From an uncultured Eubacteriales bacterium (GTDB lineage Bacteria > Bacillota > Clostridia > UBA1381 > UMGS1253): a stretch of DNA of 64,000 nt. Position numbers and translations under genes: made by a program. The stretch covers positions 124,001 through 188,000 of the forward strand of contig CABUKE010000001.1 in assembly GCA_902492065.1 (NCBI GenBank). Reading direction: 5' to 3'. How positions within the stretch are numbered: position 1 is the stretch's first letter; every line of letters starts with the position of its first letter. Of the stretch, positions 7,069 through 16,061 are shown one piece after another. Below the pieces are notes generated by a model. That model was not told the DNA's origin. It did not search any database and saw nothing but the letters and a program-made list of their open reading frames with translations.

Positions 7069-9459
7069 ATGGAAAAGAAAGCACTGCATATCTTGGAATT
7101 TGATAAAATTTTAAATAAAATGGCGGAGTATACCGGAAACGACGCGGTGAAGCAACGCATTTTAGACCTGATGCCTGCGTCGTCGCTTGGCGAGGCGACG
7201 GCCATGCAGCAGCAGACGAGCGAGGCGCTGAAGCTGATTCTGCGCTACGGCGAGCCGCAGAACATGACCGTGCCGCATGTGGTGCCGTCGCTGCGGCGGT
7301 GCGTAATGGGCGCGGTACTGTCGCCGAAGGAGCTTTTAGATATTGCGCGCGTGTTAAACATTGCGCGCGGTGTGAAGCGGTATCTTGGCAGCGCCGATGC
7401 GGAGGAGTTTCCAGTTTTGGACGCAATGGAGCAGAGCCTGACGGCGGTCAAGCCGCTTGAGGAGCAGCTCTACATGTGCATCCTTTCGGAGGAGGAAATC
7501 GCCGACGGCGCGAGCGGCGAGCTGTCGTCCATCCGGCGCAAGATGCGCAATATGCAGGGCAAAATCAAGGACATGCTCGACGCGATGATCCGCTCAAGCC
7601 GGTATCAGAAGTATTTGCAGGATCCGATTGTCACCATGCGCGGCGACCGGTACGTGATTCCGGTGCGTGCGGAGTACCGCGCAGAGGTGCCGGGCGTGGT
7701 ACACGATACGTCCTCGTCAGGCGCGACGCTGTTTGTCGAGCCGATGAGCGTCGTCAATGCAAACAATGAAATTCGTGACCTGCGCGCAAAGGAGCAGGCG
7801 GAGATTGAGCGGATTCTGGCCGCTCTGTCTGCGGAAGTGTCGGAGTATCAGGGCGAGATTGAGGCGGACTATGCGGCGCTGTGTGAGCTGGACTTCATCT
7901 TCTGCAAGGGCAAACTTTCCGCCGACATGGGGGCGAGCGAGCCGGTACTCAATGACAAGGGGTACGTCTATCTCAAAAAGGCACGCCACCCGCTCATTGC
8001 GCGGCGCAGCGTTGTGGCTAATGACATCTACCTTGGCGGCGACTTTGACACGCTTGTTATCACCGGCCCGAACACGGGCGGCAAGACCGTCACGCTCAAG
8101 ACGCTGGGCCTGTTCTGCCTAATGGCGGCGGCGGGGCTGCATATACCGGCGAATGACAACTCGTCCGTGGCGGTGTTTGACAGCATTTGGGCCGACATTG
8201 GCGACGAGCAGAGCATTGAGCAGAGCCTGTCGACCTTTTCATCGCATATGAAAAACATTGTCAATATTGTCAACAAAGCGGGGAAAAACTCGCTCGTGCT
8301 GTTCGACGAGCTGGGCGCGGGGACAGACCCGGTCGAGGGCGCGGCGCTGGCCGTTTCAGTTCTGGAATTTTTGCGGCTTGCGGGCGCGAACACGGCGGCG
8401 ACGACGCACTACAGTGAGCTGAAGCTCTATGCGCTGTCCACGCCGGGCGTGTGCAACGCCTCGTGCGAGTTTGACGTGGGGACGCTCCAGCCCACGTATA
8501 AGCTTCTGATTGGCGTGCCGGGCAAGTCGAACGCGTTTGCCATTTCGCAGCGGCTGGGGCTGGACGAGCGGATTATCGAGCGGGCGCGCTCGCTTATGAG
8601 CGAGGACAACGTGCGCTTTGAGGATTTAATCACAGATTTGCACGAGAGCAAGCGCGTCGCAGAGGATGAGGCGCAGAAGGCGCAGCGCCTGCGGCAGGAG
8701 GCGGATGCGCTCAAAGAGAAAATTGAGGAGCAGAAGCAGACGCTCGAGCAGCGGCGGCAGAAGCTGCTCGACGAGGCACGGCGTGAGGCAAAGCGCATCA
8801 TTCTCGACGCGAAGGACGAAAGTGCAAGGGTCATTAAGGAACTGAACGAGCTGAAAAAGAATGTGCAGAGTGAGAATGTCAGCAAGACGATTGAGGAAGC
8901 GCGGGCGAAGCTGCGCGCGAAGGAGAGCGGCATTGACGAGAGCTTTTCCGGCGTGATACGGCCAAAAGTGCAGCAAAACGCGCCCAAATCTGTCAAGGCG
9001 GGCGACACGGTGGAGATTGTGTCGCTCGGGCAGAGCGGCGAGGTGCTCAAGCCGCAGGATGCGGACGGAAACGTGCTTGTGCAGGCGGGAGCCATGAAGA
9101 TTAAGGTCAAGCTTGCCGACCTGCGTTTGGCCTCAAAAGCGAAGAAGGAGCAGCCCCAAAAGGGAAAGAAAAAGGATACGCGTTCCTTTGTTGGCTATGT
9201 ATCGAAAAAGGCGGATGTCAAGACGGAAATCGACTTGCGCGGGATGACGCTCGAGGAAGCGCTTTTAGATGCAGACCGGTTTTTGGACGATGCATACATG
9301 GCGGGGCTAAATCAGGTAAGCATCATTCATGGTAAGGGTACGGGTGTGCTGCGGGCCGGGATTTCCGACATGTTGCGCCGTCACCGGCTGGTAAAGTCGT
9401 ACCGGCTCGGACGTTACGGCGAGGGCGAGACAGGCGTAACAATTGTCGAACTGAAATAG
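7069..9459 (+). CDS. mutS2: Endonuclease MutS2
   Basis: A 796-aa MutS2 protein. In Firmicutes, MutS2 suppresses recombination and also acts in ribosome-collision rescue by splitting stalled ribosomes. Visible parts: MutS core/clamp helices (1-300), ABC-type ATPase with Walker A GPNTGGKT at 333-340 and signature/Walker B region VLFDELGAGTDP, a long basic coiled coil (about 520-640), a KOW-like segment (SVKAGDTVEIVSLGQSGEV) and a C-terminal Smr nuclease domain with DLRGMTLEEAL and HGKGTGVLR (about 720-796). Length and domain order are standard. Start ATG follows CAGGAG. Confidence 0.96.
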   Translation: MEKKALHILEFDKILNKMAEYTGNDAVKQRILDLMPASSLGEATAMQQQTSEALKLILRYGEPQNMTVPHVVPSLRRCVMGAVLSPKELLDIARVLNIARGVKRYLGSADAEEFPVLDAMEQSLTAVKPLEEQLYMCILSEEEIADGASGELSSIRRKMRNMQGKIKDMLDAMIRSSRYQKYLQDPIVTMRGDRYVIPVRAEYRAEVPGVVHDTSSSGATLFVEPMSVVNANNEIRDLRAKEQAEIERILAALSAEVSEYQGEIEADYAALCELDFIFCKGKLSADMGASEPVLNDKGYVYLKKARHPLIARRSVVANDIYLGGDFDTLVITGPNTGGKTVTLKTLGLFCLMAAAGLHIPANDNSSVAVFDSIWADIGDEQSIEQSLSTFSSHMKNIVNIVNKAGKNSLVLFDELGAGTDPVEGAALAVSVLEFLRLAGANTAATTHYSELKLYALSTPGVCNASCEFDVGTLQPTYKLLIGVPGKSNAFAISQRLGLDERIIERARSLMSEDNVRFEDLITDLHESKRVAEDEAQKAQRLRQEADALKEKIEEQKQTLEQRRQKLLDEARREAKRIILDAKDESARVIKELNELKKNVQSENVSKTIEEARAKLRAKESGIDESFSGVIRPKVQQNAPKSVKAGDTVEIVSLGQSGEVLKPQDADGNVLVQAGAMKIKVKLADLRLASKAKKEQPQKGKKKDTRSFVGYVSKKADVKTEIDLRGMTLEEALLDADRFLDDAYMAGLNQVSIIHGKGTGVLRAGISDMLRRHRLVKSYRLGRYGEGETGVTIVELK

Positions 9460-9574
9460 AAAATGTTGGATATTAATTGTAAATATGTAACAGAATATTG
9501 CAAAAATAAGGAAAACTTTGTACCAACTCTGTAAATAAACTGTAATATTTCTTTAATCAAACTGAAAAAATAAC

Positions 9575-9603
9575 TTGACTTTTTATACATTTTGTGCTAA
9601 AAT
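9575..9603 (+). promoter_or_regulatory. Strong sigma-A promoter of veg
   Basis: TTGACT (9575-9580), 17-bp spacer, TAAAAT (9598-9603), in an AT-rich region. Bacillus veg is also known for a very strong promoter. Confidence 0.7.
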
Positions 9604-9634
9604 AAACACATAAAAATGTATAGGGGTGAAGGTT

Positions 9635-9886
9635 GTGATTGAAAGAAACGATCTGGCGATGGTAAAGAGAAGCCTGCAAAAAAATATTGGCAGAAAGGTT
9701 CGCCTGACCTCAAAGAAGGGACGCAAGTCCGCGGTTGTGCGCCGCGGCGTGATTGAGAGCATTTACCCCAGTATTTTTACAATCCGGCTTGACGCTTTGC
9801 CGGACGACATCGGGGAAAACCGGTGTGTGTCGTACAGTTATACGGATGTACTTACGAAAGCGGTTGAAATCGCCATGTATAAATAA
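9635..9886 (+). CDS. veg: Veg family protein
   Basis: A small basic protein (83 aa) of the Veg family, ending in the typical segment VSYSYTDVLTKAVEIAMYK. In Bacillus, Veg stimulates biofilm matrix expression and affects spore outgrowth; the molecular role is not settled. I choose GTG at 9635 (VIERNDLAMVKRSL) because AGGGGTG at 9622-9628 then has a normal 6-base spacing; the alternative GTG at 9626 would overlap this ribosome site. Monocistronic between its own promoter and a terminator at 9928. Confidence 0.88.
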   Translation: MIERNDLAMVKRSLQKNIGRKVRLTSKKGRKSAVVRRGVIESIYPSIFTIRLDALPDDIGENRCVSYSYTDVLTKAVEIAMYK

Positions 9887-9927
9887 TATGGCGGAAGCAG
9901 ACATACGGTTTTTGGTTTACGAAGAGG

Positions 9928-9956
9928 AAAAACGGCGGTTTTGCTGCCGTTTTTTG
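9928..9956 (+). terminator. Intrinsic terminator after veg
   Basis: AAAAACGGC, 9-base loop, GCCGTTTTTT. Confidence 0.75.
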
Positions 9957-9988
9957 TTTTCTATAGAGCGGTAGACGAGGTGGTAACA

Positions 9989-11275
9989 ATGATGGTTCCG
10001 CTTGCGGACATGGTGCGGCCCAAATGTCTCGACGAGGTTGTGGGGCAGCGGCACATCCTCGGCAGGGGCAGGGTGCTGTATAATTTGATCCAGAAGAAAA
10101 ACGTGCCGAATATGATTTTTTACGGGCCGAGCGGCACGGGCAAGACGACGGTCGCCAACATTATTGCAAATTCGGTTGGAAAGCGGCTTTATAAGCTGAA
10201 TGCGACGACGGCATCGGTGAGCGATATCCGCGCAATCGTCGGCGAGCTGGACAGCCTGTACAATGTGGACGGCGCGCTGCTGTATCTCGATGAGATACAG
10301 AACTTTAACAAAAAGCAGCAGCAGTCGCTTTTGGAGTTTATCGAAAACGGGAAGCTGACGCTGATTGCTTCCACGACGGAAAATCCGTATTTTTATATCT
10401 ATAACGCGATATTGTCGCGCTCCAACGTGTTTGAGTTTAAGCCGGTTGACCCAGCGGAGATTGAAGGTGCGCTTGCGCGCGCGGCGGGGATTTTGTCGGA
10501 GCGCATGGGCGGGATTGCAATCACGTTTGCTGATGGGGTGCTTGAATTTATTGCAAATGTGAGCGGCGGCGATGTGCGCAAGGCGCTCAATACCCTTGAA
10601 GTGTGCGTTATGTCCGCCGGCCCGGATAAAAAGGGAAATTTGCACGTGACGCTCTCCGGCGCGGAGGAAGCTGCGCAGAAAAAGGCCATGCGCTACGACC
10701 GTGACGGCGACAGCCACTATGATATCCTGAGTGCGTTTCAAAAGTCGATTCGCGGCTCTGACCCGGACGCGGCGGTCCACTACCTCGCGCGGCTGCTGTC
10801 GGCGGGGGATATGATTTCGGTGTGCAGGCGGCTGCTGGTGATTGCGTCGGAGGATATTGGTCTGGCGTACCCACAGGCGGCGGCAATTACAAAAGCGTGT
10901 GTCGACTCGGCTCAGCAGCTCGGTCTGCCGGAGGCGCGGATTCCGCTCGCACAGGCGACGCTGCTGCTCGCGACTGCGCCAAAGACAAATACGGCGATTG
11001 CGGCGATTGATGCGGCGATGCACGACCTCGAAACCATGGACGTGGGAGGTGTGCCGTCGAGTTTGCAGGATTCGCACTATAGCGGCGCAGCGAAGCTCGG
11101 CCATGGGCAGGGATACCAGTATGTGCACAATTATCCGAATAATTATGTGCCGCAGCAGTATTTGCCGGACAATATCAAAGACCGGGTCTACTATACGCCC
11201 GGCAACAATAAAAACGAACGCGCGATTGCGGCCTATTGGGACAGGATTAAGAACCCCGGCGCGGAGGAAGAATAA
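9989..11275 (+). CDS. rarA: Replication-associated recombination protein RarA (MgsA), AAA+ ATPase
   Basis: A 428-aa clamp-loader-like AAA+ ATPase that acts at stalled replication forks. Walker A is GPSGTGKT at residues 46-53, Walker B YLDEIQNFNKKQQ follows, and sensor-1 ASTTENP and the C-terminal MgsA tetramerisation region (AQATLLLATAPKTN, HGQGYQYVHNYPNNYVPQQYLPD, conserved in RarA) are present. Two consecutive ATGs (9989, 9992) lie 6-9 bases after GACGAGGTGG, so the upstream extension from 9941, which overlaps the veg terminator, is not used. It is followed by a bidirectional terminator shared with the convergent next gene. Confidence 0.95.
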   Translation: MMVPLADMVRPKCLDEVVGQRHILGRGRVLYNLIQKKNVPNMIFYGPSGTGKTTVANIIANSVGKRLYKLNATTASVSDIRAIVGELDSLYNVDGALLYLDEIQNFNKKQQQSLLEFIENGKLTLIASTTENPYFYIYNAILSRSNVFEFKPVDPAEIEGALARAAGILSERMGGIAITFADGVLEFIANVSGGDVRKALNTLEVCVMSAGPDKKGNLHVTLSGAEEAAQKKAMRYDRDGDSHYDILSAFQKSIRGSDPDAAVHYLARLLSAGDMISVCRRLLVIASEDIGLAYPQAAAITKACVDSAQQLGLPEARIPLAQATLLLATAPKTNTAIAAIDAAMHDLETMDVGGVPSSLQDSHYSGAAKLGHGQGYQYVHNYPNNYVPQQYLPDNIKDRVYYTPGNNKNERAIAAYWDRIKNPGAEEE

Positions 11276-11310
11276 AAAACCGTTTGGAGTATTTCTCCAA
11301 ACGGTTTTTT
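11274..11310. terminator. Bidirectional terminator between rarA and the convergent gene
   Basis: AAAAAACCGTTTGGAG, 5-base loop, perfect complement ending in TTTTTT. Confidence 0.9.
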
Positions 11311-11311
11311 C

Positions 11312-12556
11312 TCAATATAAGTCGCCCCACGGCGAGACATAGTCGATTCCCACGCTTCCGGCGGGGACAAAGTCAGCCATTCCCTCCGGTGCGAGGGACA
11401 CACCGCCGTACACATGTGTCAGGCTCGGCCATGTGGCGTAGGAACCGCCGTCGGAAATAATGAGTGTGTCGTCATATGGTTGTACTGTTTGCTTCAGCCC
11501 GGCACCTCTGCGCGGCGTTACATAGACGTTTTCCAGAACAGTCTGAGGAGGCGGGGAGGATTTCCCGTCCAGCCAAATCATATAACCGCCGTCTGCGCCG
11601 TTAAACCACTTTTCGTTAGCTGTCAGGTTGATGTTTTTTAGGATGAACGCACCATTTTGGTTATAATCCGCATTCAGAAACAATCCCTGATAATTACTGT
11701 CGCCGGTCAGGTGGTCGACGCGCAGCTCTAAAACGCCGCCCCACGGCTGGATGATGTCGGAGTGGTTGTGGCCGGCATCTGTGTCAACGGCCCCCTGTAA
11801 ATTTTCAACTCGGAAGTTCTCGACCTGAACAATCGTACCCGGCGCGTTGATGGCAATGGCGTCGCCCTCGCTATCGCCGCTGCAGGTCACGAGCACGCCC
11901 TCAATGTGGACAATCCGTCCCGGTGCGCCGTCTTCAATATAGATGGCGCGATGGTCGGATGCGTCCGGGCCCGGTATTTCAATCTGTCCGCCAATCAGCA
12001 CGACGTTGCGGCCGCCGCGGATGCGTACGGTTTCTCTGCGCGTCTGGTCCGGCGGCAGACGAAGGATATAGTCTTTATCATCGTCAAGTTTGGGGGAATA
12101 GCCGGTCGGGGCAAAGTCAATCACGGTTGGGTTCTCCAGCACGGGCGGCGCCCAGGAAAGCCCGGCGCGCAACGACGCTAGGGAGGTCTGCTCTGCATGG
12201 CACAAGGGCTGGCCGAGGAATAAATCTTCCCATACCATTAACTTGACTGTCGCTGTATCGGAAACAGGGGCGTCGAGCGTCAACGTCTGCATTGCCGTTT
12301 CTTTGGAAGGAACAGAAACCCGCTCGGTACAGATTGCTGTCAGAGTATTGTCCTCATAGACGGCGAGCGTAATGTCGGCAGATTGCAGTACGCCAGTCTG
12401 ATTGACGAGTTCAACAGCGCCAACGATTTGTTCTTCTTGCAGGGAGAGGCGCTCCGTTGCAGACAACCCTTTTGTTTCCTCTGCATAGGTGGAGGCAGGA
12501 ACCCAAATACTGCAAAGCACAGTCAACGCCAAAAGACAGGACAAAAATGTTTTCAT
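11312..12556 (-). CDS. Secreted protein with beta-helix-like repeats, function unknown
   Basis: A 414-aa protein with a clear signal peptide (MKTFLSCLLALTVLCSIW, probable cleavage after ASTYA at residue 25). The C-terminal two thirds show repeated short strands with small and aromatic residues (IRGGRNVVLIGGQIEI, IEGVLVTCSG, VENFRVENLQG, LRVDHLTGDSNYQGLFL), the pattern of a right-handed parallel beta-helix as in pectate-lyase-like proteins. No catalytic residues can be assigned. The N-terminal 130 residues look like a beta-sandwich. Start ATG follows AAGGGGG. It stands alone, convergent to rarA. A polysaccharide-binding or degrading role is a guess from fold only. Confidence 0.65.
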   Translation of the reverse strand: MKTFLSCLLALTVLCSIWVPASTYAEETKGLSATERLSLQEEQIVGAVELVNQTGVLQSADITLAVYEDNTLTAICTERVSVPSKETAMQTLTLDAPVSDTATVKLMVWEDLFLGQPLCHAEQTSLASLRAGLSWAPPVLENPTVIDFAPTGYSPKLDDDKDYILRLPPDQTRRETVRIRGGRNVVLIGGQIEIPGPDASDHRAIYIEDGAPGRIVHIEGVLVTCSGDSEGDAIAINAPGTIVQVENFRVENLQGAVDTDAGHNHSDIIQPWGGVLELRVDHLTGDSNYQGLFLNADYNQNGAFILKNINLTANEKWFNGADGGYMIWLDGKSSPPPQTVLENVYVTPRRGAGLKQTVQPYDDTLIISDGGSYATWPSLTHVYGGVSLAPEGMADFVPAGSVGIDYVSPWGDLY

Positions 12557-12633
12557 TCCGATTTCCCCCTTAATTCATTATTTAATAGTGTTATGCGAAT
12601 TATATCATGCAAGGTTTTTCCTGTCAACGACAC

Positions 12634-12662
12634 TTGCAATTTTATCCATATAGCAGTATAAT
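12634..12662 (+). promoter_or_regulatory. Sigma-A promoter for the beta-lactamase-fold hydrolase
   Basis: TTGCAA (12634-12639), 17-bp spacer, TATAAT (12657-12662). Confidence 0.6.
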
Positions 12663-12706
12663 AGTTGATGTTCATTCAAATTTATGAAATCGCAAGGTGG
12701 GTTAAC

Positions 12707-13843
12707 ATGTCAAACTTTCAAGATGTGACAGCATTTTTAGACGATATTGCGTCGTGGCTGATACCGGGCGCAGATTGTATCATTTATCAGGATGGAAAAC
12801 AGGTCTACCGTCATCAGACCGGCTATGCGGATGTGGAAACAAAAACGCCGATTGCACCGGGCATGTTGTTCAATATGTACTCTGCAACAAAATTATCTAC
12901 CTGTACGGCGGTTATGCAGCTGCTCGAACGGGGCAAATTTTTGCTCTCCGACCCGGTGGCAGCGTACTTGCCAGAGTTTTCAGATATGGCGGTAGCATGT
13001 AAGATAGAGGGAAAAGAGGAAATCATACGCGCAAAGCGGCCTGTAACGGTTGGCCATCTCCTTTCCATGACGGCAGGGCTTGACTATGAGCTTGACACAC
13101 CGGAGGTTCAAGCGGTGCGGGAGCGTACTGGCGGCACCTGCCCGACGCGGGAGGTGGTAAAGGCGATTGCAAAACGCCCGCTCTCGTTTGAACCGGGGAC
13201 GCACTGGCAGTACAGCCTGTGCCACGATGTGCTCGGCGCGCTTGTGGAGGAAGTGTCCGGCCAGCGATTTGGAGCATATCTGCGCGAGCACATTTTTGAG
13301 CCTGCCGGGATGTGCCATACAGGCTTTGAGCGAAATGCAGAAATCGAGGCGAGCATGGCCTCCCAATATGAGTATGATGAAGCGGCAAAATGCTACAAAA
13401 ATGTCGGAAAGAGCAATCGTTTCCGGCTGGGCAGCGAGTATGAGAGCGGCGGCGCGGGCCTGATTTCCTGTGCAGACGACTATGTTCTGCTGGTCAATGC
13501 ACTCTGCAATGGCGGCGTGGCTGCAACCGGAGAGCGGATTCTGAGCCGGGCGGCAATTGATTTGATGCGCACCAACCAGTTGGACGCCGTAGCTTTACAG
13601 GACTTTGACTGGCCGCACCTTGTCGGCTATGGCTATGGGCTTGGCGTTCGTACAATGATAGACAAGGCGAAGAGCGGGTCGCTTGGGCCGGTCGGGGAAT
13701 TTGGCTGGGACGGCGCAGCAGGCGTCTATATGCTAATAGACCCAGAAAACCGCCTTGCGGTCTTTTATATGCAGCATATGCTAAACGGGCAGCATCCTTA
13801 TATTCATCCGCGCCTGCGCAACATTGTTTACCAATGCCTATAG
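12707..13843 (+). CDS. Serine hydrolase, beta-lactamase/DD-peptidase fold (class C-like)
   Basis: 378 aa from ATG 12707 (GCAAGGTGG ribosome site; the 12665 start has none). It carries the beta-lactamase-related motifs: S59-A-T-K62 (SxxK, with nucleophile Ser59), Y169-S-L (YxN-like, third residue Leu) and a late GWDGAAG in place of the KTG box. There is no signal peptide, so it probably acts inside the cell, like EstB-type esterases, rather than as an antibiotic resistance enzyme. Substrate unknown. Single gene with its own promoter; the next transcript is tRNA-Leu. Confidence 0.85.
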   Translation: MSNFQDVTAFLDDIASWLIPGADCIIYQDGKQVYRHQTGYADVETKTPIAPGMLFNMYSATKLSTCTAVMQLLERGKFLLSDPVAAYLPEFSDMAVACKIEGKEEIIRAKRPVTVGHLLSMTAGLDYELDTPEVQAVRERTGGTCPTREVVKAIAKRPLSFEPGTHWQYSLCHDVLGALVEEVSGQRFGAYLREHIFEPAGMCHTGFERNAEIEASMASQYEYDEAAKCYKNVGKSNRFRLGSEYESGGAGLISCADDYVLLVNALCNGGVAATGERILSRAAIDLMRTNQLDAVALQDFDWPHLVGYGYGLGVRTMIDKAKSGSLGPVGEFGWDGAAGVYMLIDPENRLAVFYMQHMLNGQHPYIHPRLRNIVYQCL

Positions 13844-13883
13844 GTTGTTGATAACATGCATTAAAATATTGGTCAAATTTTGC

Positions 13884-13912
13884 TTGACTTCGCTTATAAT
13901 TCATGCTATAAT
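13884..13912 (+). promoter_or_regulatory. Sigma-A promoter of tRNA-Leu
   Basis: TTGACT (13884-13889), 17-bp spacer, TATAAT (13907-13912), 23 bp before the tRNA. Confidence 0.75.
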
Positions 13913-13935
13913 GATATCCGTTGCTGAAATAATAA

Positions 13936-14022
13936 GCGGATATGGCGGAATTGGCAGACGCGCATGGTTCAGGTCCATGTGGGGGCAACTCCTTGCAGGT
14001 TCAAGTCCTGTTATCCGCACCA
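13936..14022 (+). tRNA. tRNA-Leu (anticodon CAG)
   Basis: An 87-nt class II tRNA. Acceptor arm GCGGATA pairs with TATCCGC, with discriminator A and encoded CCA. The anticodon stem CATGG/CCATG closes loop TTCAGGT, giving anticodon CAG. There is a long variable arm (TGGGGGCAACTCCTTG) and T arm CAGG-TTCAAGT-CCTG. All arms pair, so it appears functional. A mobile element begins shortly downstream without disturbing the gene. Confidence 0.95.
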
Positions 14023-14023
14023 T

Positions 14024-14069
14024 ATCGAGTGTTCATAACGGATTTGAGTTATGGACACTCGATTTTTTT
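14024..14069 (+). terminator. Intrinsic terminator of tRNA-Leu
   Basis: A 16-bp stem (ATCGAGTGTTCATAAC with one G-T pair against GTTATGGACACTCGAT), 8-base loop, T7. Its 5' arm and loop recur inverted near 24.18 kb (see findings). Confidence 0.9.
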
Positions 14070-14096
14070 GTGTCAATCGGTTTCCTTGTATGTATG

Positions 14097-14120
14097 GAGC
14101 AGGAGTTTGTCCTGCTCTTT
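14097..14120 (+). terminator. Possible second hairpin terminator
   Basis: GAGCAGGA, 5-base loop, TCCTGCTC then TTTTG. It lies between the tRNA terminator and the recombinase gene end and may mark or protect the element boundary. Confidence 0.45.
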
Positions 14121-14241
14121 TGTTTTATGCAGACTTGGTAATATACTCAACCGCAACCCCTTTTCGGGTATCCGCCTTGTAATAGCTTCTGCACGCTGGA
14201 ATTTCAATCATTCCAACAAACTTGTAGTGAATCACGATTCG

Positions 14242-15822
14242 CTAGCTTCTGTTCTTACCCACGCCTTCTGTCTCGTAAACCGTAATCTGTTCAATCAGTT
14301 CCCGCAGCAGCGGCGCTGTCAGCGTCTTCATCTCCATAAACCGCCGCACAGCACGAATGAATTGCTCTTTATTTTGCTGCATAGTTCCGATAGAATTAAG
14401 CCGTTCCCTGAATTCGGCAATTCTGCTTTTCAGTTCTAGCCGTTCCACTCCGTACTTGTGGCTAAGCTGCATGAACCACTCGTCTGTCACCTTTCCAGTT
14501 GCGTTATCCTCATACAGCTTTTCATAAAGCCTTGCTACAGTTTCATTTCTGACAATGGATTTTTGCAGTTCAGACTCTATCATCTTCTGCTCTTTGCGGA
14601 CATCTTGGCTTGCTTTTTGGGCAAGCAGTTCAGCAAAGGCTTCTTCATCATCTTCCAGAAATTGCGCCATTCGCCTGAGTTCCAGCATAACTACCTGCTC
14701 GATAGCGTCCGCCCGCACATAATGCCTTGTCTCACAAGTGCCTCTTGTATCGGTCTTGTAGTTGGAACAGCTAAAATACTGAATCTCTTTATTGACGGTG
14801 TTGGTATGAAACCATAGCTTGTTACCGCAATCGGCACAATAGAGCAGATCGCAAAACATATTCTTTTGGGCGTTGTTCTTTTTCGGCGCTCGGCGTTTGG
14901 TCTTTGCGGTCAGCTTTTGCACCTGTTCAAAGGTCTCCCGGTCGATAATCGGCTCGTGAACGTTTTTGAAAATCGCCCAATTTTCTCGTGGATTTTCCAG
15001 ACGGGTTTTGTTCTTAAATGACTTGGAGTAGGTCTTAAAATTAATCACATCGCCGCAGTATTCCTGATTGGATAGTATCTTTTCAATCGTCGTTTTTCCC
15101 CATTTGTATGGATTGGGCTGCGTCTTTTTACCGCCTCTGCCGAGACCTTTTTCGTGCCAATACGCCATCGGGATCAGTACCTTTCGCTCTTGCAGAATTC
15201 GGGCGATTGTTTCATTGCCCTTGCCCTCCAAACACATACGGAAAATGTCTTTTACCACCTGTGCAGCAACCGAATCAACAATCCATTTCTTTTTGTTCTC
15301 CGGTGCTTTCAAATACCCGTAGGGCGGTTGGGACAACGGCTCTCCGGCGTTGCCCCGAAGTCTATGAGAACTTCTAACCTTACGGCTGATATCTCTGGCA
15401 TACATCTCATTCATCACATTTCGGAAAGGGGCAAGCTCGTTTTCTCCGTCATCACTGTCCACACAGTCGTTGATGGCGATAAAGCGGATATTGCGGTCAG
15501 GAAAGTAAGTATCGGTGTAATATCCCACTTGCAGATAATCCCTGCCAAGCCGGGACATATCTTTTACGATAACCGTACTGACATATCCCATTTCAATATC
15601 CTCCAGCAGCTTTTGGAAGTTCGGACGATTGAAATTTGTTCCCGTATATCCGTCGTCTACATAATGGTGGGGATTCCCGAAACCGTTTTCCTTTGCGTAT
15701 TTGGTGAGCATGCGCTTTTGATTGGCAACGGAATTACTGTCGCCTTCTGTACCGTCATCACGGGAGAGCCGGCAATACAAGGCGGTGATTCCTATCTGTT
15801 CTTTTTTCTTTTTCGGCTGCAT
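14242..15822 (-). CDS. Large serine recombinase (TnpX type), C-terminally shortened by a nonsense codon
   Basis: 526 aa. The N-terminal resolvase domain holds the catalytic Ser (S20 in YCRLSRDD) and the DMSRLGRDYLQVG and YARDISRKV segments. A recombinase domain (PPYGYLK, IVRDIF-like) follows, then a zinc-ribbon CADCGNKL...CSNYKT...C and a coiled-coil C-terminal region. It should excise and integrate the surrounding element through a 2-bp core. Reading through the TAG at 14242-14244 continues in the same frame for 38 sense codons (RIVIHYKFVGMIEIPAC, ending EYITKSA) to a TAA at 14125, which is the normal tail of this family. The gene has therefore lost about 38 residues by a point mutation; catalytic parts are intact. 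Ribosome site GGAAGGAGG; starts right after the TnpW stop. Confidence 0.9.
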   Translation of the reverse strand: MQPKKKKEQIGITALYCRLSRDDGTEGDSNSVANQKRMLTKYAKENGFGNPHHYVDDGYTGTNFNRPNFQKLLEDIEMGYVSTVIVKDMSRLGRDYLQVGYYTDTYFPDRNIRFIAINDCVDSDDGENELAPFRNVMNEMYARDISRKVRSSHRLRGNAGEPLSQPPYGYLKAPENKKKWIVDSVAAQVVKDIFRMCLEGKGNETIARILQERKVLIPMAYWHEKGLGRGGKKTQPNPYKWGKTTIEKILSNQEYCGDVINFKTYSKSFKNKTRLENPRENWAIFKNVHEPIIDRETFEQVQKLTAKTKRRAPKKNNAQKNMFCDLLYCADCGNKLWFHTNTVNKEIQYFSCSNYKTDTRGTCETRHYVRADAIEQVVMLELRRMAQFLEDDEEAFAELLAQKASQDVRKEQKMIESELQKSIVRNETVARLYEKLYEDNATGKVTDEWFMQLSHKYGVERLELKSRIAEFRERLNSIGTMQQNKEQFIRAVRRFMEMKTLTAPLLRELIEQITVYETEGVGKNRS

Positions 15823-16050
15823 TTAATCCTCCTTCCCGGCAGCCGAACACACATCGTCTGCATTCATTTTAGTTGGCATGAAGTTCATCGTCAAAGGTAT
15901 AAAATCACTTTTTAGGACTCTTTTAAAGCGGTCAGTAATCGAAGGACTGGTTGGTATCTTGGCGCTTTGAAAGGATGAACCGACAGTATATTTGACTCCG
16001 TTTATGACATATTCGTTTTCTTGCTGTGCAAGCCCGCATACAAATTTCAT
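15823..16050 (-). CDS. TnpW-like transposon-encoded protein
   Basis: 75 aa. Contains the TnpW family core ENEYVINGVKYTVGSSF followed by a short helical tail; such small proteins sit beside TnpX-type recombinases on Tn4451-like elements, with unknown role. Its TAA is immediately followed by the ATG of the recombinase, so the two are probably translationally coupled. The ribosome site for the ATG at 16050 is weak (AAAGTGAAACGG). Confidence 0.7.
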   Translation of the reverse strand: MKFVCGLAQQENEYVINGVKYTVGSSFQSAKIPTSPSITDRFKRVLKSDFIPLTMNFMPTKMNADDVCSAAGKED

Positions 16051-16061
16051 TCCGTTTCACT

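Noticed and set aside
9917..11128. 403-codon reverse frame across rarA
   Set aside because: Arg/His-rich shadow translation of the GC-rich rarA gene; rarA itself has all AAA+ motifs.
13942..14439. Open frame starting inside the tRNA gene
   Set aside because: Covers tRNA-Leu, its terminator and the end of the recombinase gene; no independent support.
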